Source of the DNA: an uncultured Bacteroides sp.
GTDB lineage: Bacteria > Bacteroidota > Bacteroidia > Bacteroidales > Bacteroidaceae
Reading direction: 5' to 3'
DNA length: 42,092 nt
Assembly: GCA_944322285.1 (NCBI GenBank)
Contig: CALUOR010000031.1
Span: forward strand, 1-42,092
Numbering within the stretch: position 1 is the first letter of the stretch; each line of letters starts with the position of its first letter. The position numbers and the translations under genes were made by a program. Shown one piece after another: positions 26,698 to 33,769 of this stretch. The notes beneath the pieces are model-generated. The model made no database searches. It saw only the letters and a list, made by a program, of their open reading frames with translations, and was not told where the DNA came from.

Positions 26698-27080
26698 GGG
26701 TGAAGGGTGACGCATCGGGGCTGGACGAGCTTCAGCAGCAGATAGAGGACGCCTATTTCAACAAGCTCATAGAAATAGGTAGGGACGCCATACGCTATGC
26801 GCAACAAAACGGTGAGTATAAGAACCACACGTGGAACCTGCGCAACGCCCCCGGCTTCTGCGTGGTACGCAACGGCAAAATCGTGCATCTCGAAGTGGGC
26901 GACGATGGAGGCCACCCCGAAGCGAAGACCAACACGGAGAACCTCCTCATCTACTCTGAACACCCGCAGGACGGTCTTTACCTGGCCGATGGCATGTTCT
27001 ACGCATCTTTTGTGGAGAGCAAGGGGTATGACGTGCTGAGGAACGCGATACTATATGCTAAAAAGATGGTCAACAAGTAG
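26694..27080 (+). CDS. HK97 gp10-like neck protein
   Basis: The 128-residue protein has the gp10-like pattern: an N-terminal SGLDELQQQIEDAYFNKLI helix, AIRYAQQNGEYKNHTWNLRN, then the C-terminal ADGMFYASFVESKGYDVL, common in this family of tail-completion proteins. It is placed after the chaperones, whereas in most phages it is in the neck cluster before the tube. It ends the second half of the late operon, with a terminator 13 bp later. Confidence 0.68.
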   Translation: MRVKGDASGLDELQQQIEDAYFNKLIEIGRDAIRYAQQNGEYKNHTWNLRNAPGFCVVRNGKIVHLEVGDDGGHPEAKTNTENLLIYSEHPQDGLYLADGMFYASFVESKGYDVLRNAILYAKKMVNK

Positions 27081-27092
27081 ATATTCAAGTGA

Positions 27093-27117
27093 AAGCCCTG
27101 CCATTCTGGCGGGGCTT
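27093..27117. terminator. terminator shared by the gp10-like gene and higA
   Basis: AAGCCCTGCC pairs with GGCGGGGCTT across a short loop (one wobble). It lies between convergent genes and could act in both directions. Confidence 0.65.
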
Positions 27118-27123
27118 GCTATT

Positions 27124-27429
27124 TCACATGACAGGCTTCACGATGTCGAACTTCAGACCGAGCGCGTCGATGATGCGCAGGAACAAGCCCACGCCCGGTT
27201 CGATAAGCCCGTGTTCTATTTTCGAGATATAAGATTTGTTCGTGCCTACCCTCTTGGCAAGCTCGCTTTGGGTCATTTTTGCTTCTTTCCTTGCTTCTAA
27301 AAGGATTTGGCTGGTATAAAAAGCGTATGCCTCCTCATCGAACTTTGCCCGTTCCGGCGTGCCCGGCGCCCCGTATTTCCGGTCAAGCGCTGCACTGTAA
27401 TCATTTATTTGATAATTGTTTGTACCCAT
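27124..27429 (-). CDS. higA: HigA-like Xre-family antitoxin
   Basis: The 101-residue protein has a C-terminal helix-turn-helix of the Xre/Cro type (KMTQSELAKRVGTNKSYISK, then GLIEPGVGLFLRIIDALG). It overlaps the toxin gene by 29 bp. Antitoxin-second order is typical of higBA, and the protein is expected to repress the operon. Confidence 0.88.
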   Translation of the reverse strand: MGTNNYQINDYSAALDRKYGAPGTPERAKFDEEAYAFYTSQILLEARKEAKMTQSELAKRVGTNKSYISKIEHGLIEPGVGLFLRIIDALGLKFDIVKPVM

Positions 27430-27742
27430 AATATTCCTCCTTTATTTTTAATGCCTTTTCTATTTCTGATGGTGGAGTTTTCTGTGTTTTCTTTTGGAAA
27501 CCGTTGAATAAGACCACAATCTTATCTTCATCAAATATGAAGAACACACGATAGATGTTGCTGTCGTACTCCATCCGCAGTTCATATAGCTCATCCCGCA
27601 AAAATTTGATGAACTTGACTGGCAACCGGTCTTGCGTTTCGAGCAAAGAGAGGATGTAATCCAATTTCTTCAACTCCTTCTCCGTCAAGGTGGCAATGAA
27701 CCGTTCAAAATAACCTCCGAATGTGATGATTCTCCGTTTCAT
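27401..27742 (-). CDS. higB: HigB-like RelE-superfamily toxin
   Basis: The 113-residue toxin has the HigB/RelE pattern: a helical start, then YELRMEYDSNIYRVFFIFDE and KIVVLFNGFQKKTQKTPPSE, which match the family's strand core and the GFxKKTQKTP motif. It would cleave mRNA on ribosomes. The -7 box is only 4 bp from the ATG, so the message may be leaderless. Confidence 0.9.
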   Translation of the reverse strand: MKRRIITFGGYFERFIATLTEKELKKLDYILSLLETQDRLPVKFIKFLRDELYELRMEYDSNIYRVFFIFDEDKIVVLFNGFQKKTQKTPPSEIEKALKIKEEYYGYKQLSNK

Positions 27743-27746
27743 ACCG

Positions 27747-27777
27747 CAAAGATAGAAAAAGTTTCTTTATTTGGCAA
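27747..27777 (-). promoter_or_regulatory. promoter of higBA
   Basis: TTG (27777-27775) and TATCTTTG (27754-27747) are 20 bp apart, and the toxin ATG starts 4 bp downstream. Confidence 0.72.
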
Positions 27778-27824
27778 CTATTATCTATATTATTCCTTGC
27801 TTCAATGATGTTGGCAGCAAATAC

Positions 27825-27897
27825 GGAACATCCCGCCTATTGTTCGGCATCCGCAAGTATAAGAGTCTGATTATTCCCCTTCAAGAGAGTAATTTAG
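27825..27897 (+). promoter_or_regulatory. phage control module 4: dyad plus -7 box
   Basis: Dyad GGAACA-N10-TGTTCG at 27825-27846 is followed after exactly 43 bp by TAATTTAG (27890-27897), one base off the consensus and the same variant as in module 3. The tape measure ATG is 24 bp further. The flank GCAAATACGGAACATC is shared with module 2. Confidence 0.68.
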
Positions 27898-27921
27898 CGG
27901 AGAATATTCAGACTTTTTTGT

Positions 27922-28362
27922 ATGGCAGGCATATTTGCGAACGTAGAAAGCGACATAACCAAGCTCAAGCAGCTGAAAGCACAGATTGAGGAAGTGAAAA
28001 AGGCGTTGAAGTCCATCGACGTCAAGGTAGACATTGACATCGCCAAGGGGATGGAGGCGCAGCTGAAAAACCTCACCACACAATACGACGCCTTGGTTCA
28101 GAAGGTGAGCCAGGCGGAGGGAAAGATTATCGCGTCCACCCAGCGCATTAACCAGGCGGCGGAGAAGATAGTCAAGGCACAGGAACAGCTTGCCAAGGCT
28201 ACGGGCGCACAGCAGCAGACCGGAAACGCTGCGGGAAGCACCACGGCGGAAAATCAAGCAGAGACAGCAAGCGTGCAGGCGCCAGAGGCACAGGAAGCAT
28301 GTGAAAGCATTATATCCCAAAATGGGTGGTGTTTGGAAATCGTTGAAATTTTATTTCCGTAA
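27922..28362 (+). pseudogene. tape measure protein, N-terminal fragment
   Basis: The frame starts MAGIFANVESDITKLKQLKA and continues as a long coiled coil (KIIASTQRINQAAEKIVKAQ), as tape measure proteins do, then stops after 146 residues. Intact ones usually have many hundreds. The last 20 or so residues (after about 28290) lose the coiled-coil character, so a deletion joint probably lies there. Tail length control would be lost. Confidence 0.72.
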
Positions 28363-28390
28363 AACAACAAAAGTAGGAATATACAATAAT

Positions 28391-28723
28391 ATGGATTTAA
28401 AAGAATTTGTAAGTGAAACCTTAAAAGAGATAATCGCAGGGATAAAGGAAGCGCAAGAGTACGCTCGTGAGAGCGGGGCTGTTATTAATCCCACAAAGTT
28501 TGGTATTGTAAAGCCCAACGCCATAATGAGTAAGGACAACGATGAAATCACTTCTGTGCAACGGGTGGATTTCTCCTTATTCCTTAAACAAGGATTCTCG
28601 GCGGATGGGAAAATCAATATCGGAGTCTTGGACATAGGAAAATTGGGTGGAGACTATAAAAACCAGCACACGAATACGGTACATTTCAGCGTTCTTATTG
28701 TGTTGCCGACCGATAACCGTTAG
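28391..28723 (+). CDS. unknown 110-residue protein near the right prophage end
   Basis: It starts MDLKEFVSETLKEIIAGIKE and ends HFSVLIVLPTDNR, a helix followed by a strand-rich part. Similar small proteins with the same opening seem common in Bacteroides accessory regions, from memory. The upstream frame is open back to 28190 with a different reading (VKALYPKMGGVWKSLKFYF), which may be a remnant of another gene. The function is unknown. Confidence 0.6.
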   Translation: MDLKEFVSETLKEIIAGIKEAQEYARESGAVINPTKFGIVKPNAIMSKDNDEITSVQRVDFSLFLKQGFSADGKINIGVLDIGKLGGDYKNQHTNTVHFSVLIVLPTDNR

Positions 28724-28901
28724 GAAGCGTGTTCGCCTTACATTCTCCGGTATCGATAAATCGTTGGATGTCGCAAGCCATCCGAATGGCCGTATAGGAT
28801 TCGGTGTCACCCGAAACAATACGGCTGTTCAGCAATCTGTAAATCAGCTTTTCTCTCCTTTTGCGAAGGAAATAGCTTTTAATTGAATTTACTAACATCA
28901 T
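28695..28901 (-). CDS. unknown 68-residue basic protein
   Basis: The small helical protein includes YFLRKRREKLIYRLLNSRIV and ends NGYRSATQ. It has a fair promoter (TATATTTG at 28929-28922) and overlaps the convergent gene by 29 bp. I recall similar small proteins of unknown function in Bacteroides mobile elements. The start could be either of the two adjacent ATGs. Confidence 0.55.
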   Translation of the reverse strand: MMLVNSIKSYFLRKRREKLIYRLLNSRIVSGDTESYTAIRMACDIQRFIDTGECKANTLPNGYRSATQ

Positions 28902-28921
28902 AGTTTATAATAATTATGGTG

Positions 28922-28929
28922 CAAATATA
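28922..28929 (-). promoter_or_regulatory. -7 box TATATTTG of the 68-residue gene
   Basis: It matches TAnnTTTG 20 bp before the start at 28901. Confidence 0.55.
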
Positions 28930-28945
28930 ATAAAAAATAGGAATT

Positions 28946-28966
28946 GTTTTAGCAATGTTTTAGCAA
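28946..28966 (+). repeat. direct repeat GTTTTAGCAA x2, 11 bp apart
   Basis: The copies are at 28946-28955 and 28957-28966, 63 bp inside the right att repeat. The helical-turn spacing mirrors the TGTTTACCC pair at the left end, as expected for integrase arm sites. Confidence 0.45.
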
Positions 28967-29028
28967 AACAAGAAAAGAAAACATGTAAATATCAGATTGC
29001 CAAATGATTAGAAGTGTATTCCTCAAAA

Positions 29029-29127
29029 ATTGTGGTTCTGAATGTCGTGGGTTCGAGTCCCATCTGCCACCCGCAAGCAAAGAGGAATTTCAGGCAATGA
29101 AGTTCCTCTTTTTTGTTGCATATCAGA
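29029..29127 (+). repeat. attR: right attachment-site repeat
   Basis: It is a copy of the tRNA-His 3' part and terminator (98/99 match to 15096-15194), without the 5' half of the tRNA, so it makes no functional tRNA. Confidence 0.92.
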
Positions 29128-29172
29128 TAGCGAATGATGAGAAATATGCGTAGTTAAATGATAATTTAGCGG

Positions 29173-29384
29173 GTTGTTTTTAGGCACGGATTACACGGAT
29201 TGGTCACGGATTTACTCAAGGTATCCTTGTCATGTCGAGCTTGTCGAGACATCTCACGTAGCGCATGGGAAAGCATGGTGTGAGACCCCTCGACTACGCT
29301 CGGGATGACAGAGACATAGCAAAAAACTAAAATCTCTGTGAAATCCGTGTAATCCGTGCCTAAAAATAAATTCCCATTTAACAA
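29173..29384 (-). repeat. dispersed 210-bp palindromic element, copy 3 (inverted)
   Basis: It is nearly the exact reverse complement of 9213-9423, including the end words, the GAAAGCATGGTGTGAGACCC core and the AAAACTAAAATCTCTGTG arm. About 20 kb separates the two copies, and they flank the prophage region as an inverted pair. TAAATTGTAAATTG repeats follow to about 29,440. The rest of the gap to 29,504 holds no gene. Confidence 0.85.
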
Positions 29385-29504
29385 AATCGTAAATTGTAAA
29401 TTGTAAATTACTAAATCGTAAATGAGCTAAATTCCCATTTATCACTCACGGGAACCATCCTTCACAATAATGCGTTGATTCTTAGTGGGATGCTGTGAAA
29501 CTGT

Positions 29505-30878
29505 TCATACCGTTGGTTTCACCGCATGAGGTCCTTCCTGCTTGAACGCACGGAATTGCTGATACAGCATCACGCCCGCTATGACGCTGGCTAACAAGTC
29601 GCTCAGAGGCATGCTATACCATACGCCGTCCGCTCCCCAGAAACGGGGCAGGATGAGCAGGCAGGGGATGAGGATGAGCAGCTGGCGGGTCAACGAAAGG
29701 AAGATGGCCTTGCCCGCCATACCGATGCTTTGAAAGAAATTGGACGTAACCATCTGGAAACCAATGACAGGGAAGAACATTACCACGATACGCAGACCGT
29801 AGGCCGAAATCTCCACCAACTCGGTATCGGTCGTGAAGATGCTGACTACCAAATGCGGGAAAGCCATGCACACGGCAAAGCCTGCGGTGGTCACAACGGT
29901 GGCGTAGATGATGGTTTTCTTCAGCACCATAGTCACGCGGTCGTAGAGTTGCGCCCCGAAGTTATAGCCTGCGATGGGCTGCATGCCCTGGTTGAGACCC
30001 ATGACAATCATGACGATGATGAACGAAAGGCGGTTGGCGATGCCGAATGCGCCGATGGCCAAGTCGCCTCCATACTTCTTCAGCCCTTGGTTGATTAGGA
30101 TGACGATAAAGCAGGCGGCCACGTTCATCAGGAAAGGAGAGAGGCCGATGGCTAATGAACTGTTGACAATGTTTCGCTTTAACCGGTAGATTCCTTTGCG
30201 GAAGTGAAGCAATTCCTTGGGATTACTGAAAAGGCGCAACTGCCACACTAAGGAGATGGTTTGCGCCAGCACGGTGGCCGTGGCCGCTCCGCGTATGCCC
30301 CAATCGAATACGAAGATAAAGAGAGGAGCCAGGATGACGTTGACCACCACCGTGGCGATGGTGGCATACATGGCTTCCTTGGGGTGGCCCGAGGCGCGCA
30401 GCACGGCGTTCAGTCCCAAATACATGTGGGTCACCACGTTACCCAACAGGATAATCTGCATGAAGTCGCGGGCATAAGGCACCGTCTCCTCACTGCCCCC
30501 GAAGAAGTAGAGGATAGGGTCGAGAAAGGGCAAGACGAGCACCGTGAAACCCAATCCGAACAAAACGTTCAGCACGAGCACATTACCTAACACCGTCTGA
30601 GCCGTGTCGTAATCCCGTTGGCCGAGCTTCACCGAAATCAAGGTAGAGGCGCCTACGCCCACTAATGAGCCGAATGCTGCCGCAAGATTCATCAACGGGA
30701 AAGTCAACGCCAATCCGGACAATGCCATCGCCCCTACGCCGTGGCCGATAAAGATACTGTCTACCATATTATATAAGGAGGAAGCGGTCATGGCAATAAT
30801 GGCCGGTACGGCATACTGCATCAGAAGTTTCCCGATTTCTTCCGTTCCTAACGCTGTAGGTGTTCGTTGTTGGGTCAT
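29505..30878 (-). CDS. MATE-family multidrug efflux transporter
   Basis: The 457-residue membrane protein has twelve expected hydrophobic segments. It starts MTQQRTPTALGTEEIGKLLM and has the MATE N-half YAVPAIIAMTASSLYNMVDS and repeated GAMALSGLALTFP-type motifs. It exchanges Na+ or H+ for organic cations or drugs. ATG 30878 was chosen over the upstream in-frame start 31037, which would run through the promoter. The -7 box lies 31 bp upstream, and the gene is divergent from lysS. The substrate is unknown. Confidence 0.9.
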   Translation of the reverse strand: MTQQRTPTALGTEEIGKLLMQYAVPAIIAMTASSLYNMVDSIFIGHGVGAMALSGLALTFPLMNLAAAFGSLVGVGASTLISVKLGQRDYDTAQTVLGNVLVLNVLFGLGFTVLVLPFLDPILYFFGGSEETVPYARDFMQIILLGNVVTHMYLGLNAVLRASGHPKEAMYATIATVVVNVILAPLFIFVFDWGIRGAATATVLAQTISLVWQLRLFSNPKELLHFRKGIYRLKRNIVNSSLAIGLSPFLMNVAACFIVILINQGLKKYGGDLAIGAFGIANRLSFIIVMIVMGLNQGMQPIAGYNFGAQLYDRVTMVLKKTIIYATVVTTAGFAVCMAFPHLVVSIFTTDTELVEISAYGLRIVVMFFPVIGFQMVTSNFFQSIGMAGKAIFLSLTRQLLILIPCLLILPRFWGADGVWYSMPLSDLLASVIAGVMLYQQFRAFKQEGPHAVKPTV

Positions 30879-30908
30879 AGTTTTTATGCTTAAGTTGATT
30901 TTCGGGTG

Positions 30909-30935
30909 CAAAAGTAGTGATTTCTCACGAGAAAT
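30909..30935 (-). promoter_or_regulatory. MATE gene promoter with a 16-bp palindrome
   Basis: TACTTTTG (30916-30909) is the -7 box. Directly upstream is ATTTCTCACGAGAAAT (30920-30935), a palindrome with one central mismatch, a likely operator between the divergent genes. Confidence 0.55.
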
Positions 30936-30958
30936 ACGCTCGTTTAAAAAATGTTTCG

Positions 30959-30966
30959 TATTTTTG
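30959..30966 (+). promoter_or_regulatory. -7 box TATTTTTG of lysS
   Basis: It matches TAnnTTTG 28 bp before the lysS start. Confidence 0.6.
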
Positions 30967-30993
30967 TCCCCAAATAGAGTGAAATAGACTGAT

Positions 30994-32724
30994 ATGAACG
31001 TTTTAGAACTAAGTGAACAGGAAATTATCCGCCGCAACAGCCTGAATGAGTTGCGCGCGATGGGTATCGACCCTTATCCCGCTGCCGAGTATGTAACCAA
31101 TGCATTCTCAACCGACATAAAAGCCGAATTTAACGATGACGCCGAGCCGCGCCAGGTGTCTATCGCCGGACGCATGATGAGCCGCCGTGTCATGGGGAAA
31201 GCCTCGTTCATCGAGCTGCAAGACTCCAAAGGACGCATCCAGGTGTACATCACCCGTGATGACATCTGTCCGGACGAGAATAAAGATATGTATAACACCG
31301 TGTTCAAACGTCTGCTCGATTTGGGCGATTTTGTGGGCGTCGAAGGCTTCGTATTCCGCACCCAGACGGGCGAAATCAGCGTACACGCCAAGAAACTGAC
31401 CGTACTGGCCAAGAGCATCCGCCCACTGCCTATCGTGAAGTATAAAGACGGTGTGGCTTACGACTCGTTTGAGGACCCCGAATTGCGCTATCGTCAACGT
31501 TACGTAGACCTCATCGTGAACGACGGGGTGAAAGATACGTTCCTGAAGCGCGCCAAGGTCATCAGCACCATGCGTGCTATCCTGGACGAAGCCGGATATA
31601 CCGAGGTGGAGACGCCCATCCTGCAATCCATCCCCGGAGGAGCCAGTGCGCGTCCCTTCATCACGCACCATAACTCACTGGATATCGACCTTTACCTGCG
31701 CATCGCTACCGAGCTTTACCTGAAGCGTCTCATTGTGGGCGGCTTCGAGGGAGTCTACGAGATAGGCAAGAATTTCCGCAACGAGGGTATGGACAAGAAT
31801 CACAACCCCGAGTTCACTTGCATGGAACTGTACGTGCAATACAAGGATTACAACTGGATGATGGGCTTCACCGAGAAGTTGTTGGAGCGCATCTGCATCG
31901 CTGTAAACGGCTCTACCGAGACGACCATAGACGGAAAAACCATCAGCTTCAAGGCTCCTTACCGCCGACTGCCCATCCTGGAAGCTATCAAGGAGAAGAC
32001 GGGCTACGACCTGGAGGGCAAGACGGAAGAAGAAATCCGCCAGATTTGCAAGGAACTGAAGATGGAGATAGACGATACCATGGGCAAAGGCAAGCTAATA
32101 GACGAAATCTTCGGCGAGTTCTGCGAAGGCACCTTTATACAGCCCACGTTCATCACGGATTATCCCGTGGAGATGTCGCCCCTGACGAAAATGCACCGCA
32201 GCAAGCCGGGACTGACCGAACGCTTCGAACTGATGGTGAACGGCAAGGAGCTGGCCAACGCCTATAGCGAACTGAACGACCCCATCGACCAGGAAGAACG
32301 CTTCAAGGAGCAACTTCGACTGAGCGAAAAGGGAGACGACGAGGCCATGTTCATCGATCAGGATTTCCTCAAAGCCCTGCAATACGGCATGCCTCCTACA
32401 TCGGGCATCGGCATCGGCATCGACCGTCTGACCATGCTCATGACAGGCAAAGCCTTCATCCAGGAGGTGCTCTTCTTCCCGCAGATGCGTCCGGAGAAAG
32501 TAGCCCCGAAAGACGTTCCCGCCAAATACATGGAGTTGGGCATTCCCGAAGAATGGGTGCCTGTCATTCAGAAAGCCGGATACAACTTAGTGGCCGACAT
32601 GGCGGAAGTCAACCCGCAGAAGCTGCACATGGACATCTGCGGCATCAATAAGAAATATAAATTGGAACTGACTAATCCGACGGTGAACGATGTGGCCGCT
32701 TGGATTGAAAAACTGAAGAATTAA
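30994..32724 (+). CDS. lysS: lysyl-tRNA synthetase, class II
   Basis: It charges tRNA-Lys. The 576 residues have an OB-fold anticodon domain at the N-terminus ([20 protein letters not shown]), motif 2 in [20 protein letters not shown], and motif 3 [13 protein letters not shown]. The C-terminal extension of about 70 residues ([20 protein letters not shown]) is a Bacteroidetes feature. It heads an operon with gpsA (13 bp gap) and pgi. Confidence 0.97.
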   Translation: MNVLELSEQEIIRRNSLNELRAMGIDPYPAAEYVTNAFSTDIKAEFNDDAEPRQVSIAGRMMSRRVMGKASFIELQDSKGRIQVYITRDDICPDENKDMYNTVFKRLLDLGDFVGVEGFVFRTQTGEISVHAKKLTVLAKSIRPLPIVKYKDGVAYDSFEDPELRYRQRYVDLIVNDGVKDTFLKRAKVISTMRAILDEAGYTEVETPILQSIPGGASARPFITHHNSLDIDLYLRIATELYLKRLIVGGFEGVYEIGKNFRNEGMDKNHNPEFTCMELYVQYKDYNWMMGFTEKLLERICIAVNGSTETTIDGKTISFKAPYRRLPILEAIKEKTGYDLEGKTEEEIRQICKELKMEIDDTMGKGKLIDEIFGEFCEGTFIQPTFITDYPVEMSPLTKMHRSKPGLTERFELMVNGKELANAYSELNDPIDQEERFKEQLRLSEKGDDEAMFIDQDFLKALQYGMPPTSGIGIGIDRLTMLMTGKAFIQEVLFFPQMRPEKVAPKDVPAKYMELGIPEEWVPVIQKAGYNLVADMAEVNPQKLHMDICGINKKYKLELTNPTVNDVAAWIEKLKN

Positions 32725-32737
32725 AACGACTTGCAGC

Positions 32738-33733
32738 ATGAAAGTTCCCGGAAAGATAGCCATCATGGGCGGAGGAAGTTGGGCGACGGCCATTGCCAAA
32801 ATGGTGCTCAACCAGGCGGAGACCATCAATTGGTACATGCGGCGCGATGACCGCATTGCCGATTTTAAAAGGCTCGGCCACAATCCTGCTTACCTGACGG
32901 GCGTCAAGTTCGATACGAAACGGATAAACTTCAGCTCCAACATCAACGATGTAGTAAAAGAATCGGATACGCTGATTTTTGTGACGCCTTCGCCTTATCT
33001 GAAGTCTCACTTGAAGAAGCTAAAGACCAAGATAAGGGACAAGTTCATCATCACGGCCATCAAGGGTATCGTGCCGGATGACAACATGATTGTGTCGGAG
33101 TACTTTACCAAGGAGTATGGCGTGCCTGCCCAAAACATAGCCGTAGTGGCAGGTCCCTGCCATGCCGAGGAAGTGGCTCTCGAACGTTTGTCATATCTCA
33201 CTATCGCGTGTCCGGACATCGACAAGGCGTCTGTGATAGCCCAGCACCTTAGTTGTTCATACATCAAGACTTCAGTGAGCAACGACGTGGCGGGCATCGA
33301 ATATGGCTCGGTACTGAAGAATGTCTACGCCATAGCGGCGGGCATCTGCAACGGACTGAAGTATGGCGACAATTTTCAGGCGGTACTGATGTCCAACGCC
33401 GTGCAGGAGATGAGCCGCTTCCTCCAGACGGTGCATCCGTTGGATCGAAATGTAACTGACTCAGCCTATTTAGGGGACTTGCTGGTGACCGGTTATTCCA
33501 ACTTCAGCCGCAACCGCACGTTTGGCGCCATGATAGGCAAAGGCTACTCGGTGAAGAGTGCGCAGATAGAAATGGAGATGATAGCCGAGGGCTACTATGG
33601 GACGAAGTGCATTAAGGAGATTAACAGGCACTATCATGTCAATATGCCTATATTGGATGCCGTGTATAACATCCTCTATGAGCGCATATCTCCCTTGATG
33701 GAAATAAAACTGCTGACGGATTCTTTCCGCTGA
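32738..33733 (+). CDS. gpsA: glycerol-3-phosphate dehydrogenase (NAD(P)+)
   Basis: It makes sn-glycerol-3-phosphate from dihydroxyacetone phosphate for phospholipid synthesis. The 331 residues have the Rossmann glycine motif GGGSWATAIAKM near the N-terminus, VVAGPCHAEEVALERL, and the catalytic-lysine region GSVLKNVYAIAAGICNGLKY. The motif reads GGGSWA in place of the commoner GxGxWG, which is usual in Bacteroidetes members. Confidence 0.94.
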   Translation: MKVPGKIAIMGGGSWATAIAKMVLNQAETINWYMRRDDRIADFKRLGHNPAYLTGVKFDTKRINFSSNINDVVKESDTLIFVTPSPYLKSHLKKLKTKIRDKFIITAIKGIVPDDNMIVSEYFTKEYGVPAQNIAVVAGPCHAEEVALERLSYLTIACPDIDKASVIAQHLSCSYIKTSVSNDVAGIEYGSVLKNVYAIAAGICNGLKYGDNFQAVLMSNAVQEMSRFLQTVHPLDRNVTDSAYLGDLLVTGYSNFSRNRTFGAMIGKGYSVKSAQIEMEMIAEGYYGTKCIKEINRHYHVNMPILDAVYNILYERISPLMEIKLLTDSFR

Positions 33734-33769
33734 TATAGTTTGAGAAATGTTGTTTAAAATGAAATAGCC

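Larger units (their letters stand above)
15096..29127 (+). mobile_element. defective prophage integrated in tRNA-His
   Basis: It is bounded by 99-bp direct repeats of the tRNA-His 3' end and its terminator. The contents are an integrase stump next to the intact tRNA, a full packaging, head and neck set, tail tube and chaperones, a truncated tape measure gene, and four leftward accessory cassettes. The catalytic integrase domain, replication genes, tail tip, lysis genes and early regulators are missing. At 14 kb it is a remnant. A capsid-encoding satellite is a less likely alternative, because tail tube and tape measure sequences are present. Confidence 0.9.

Noticed and set aside
27890-27900. 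AATTTAGCGG as one more copy of the intergenic AATTTAGCG word seen at 0.2, 1.8, 9.1 and 29.2 kb
   Set aside because: Here it falls exactly at the expected -7 position of control module 4, which explains it better, although a coincidence cannot be excluded.
15096-29127. Capsid-forming phage satellite
   Set aside because: Tail tube, tail chaperones and a tape measure fragment are present and the integrase is truncated, so a decayed siphophage explains it better.
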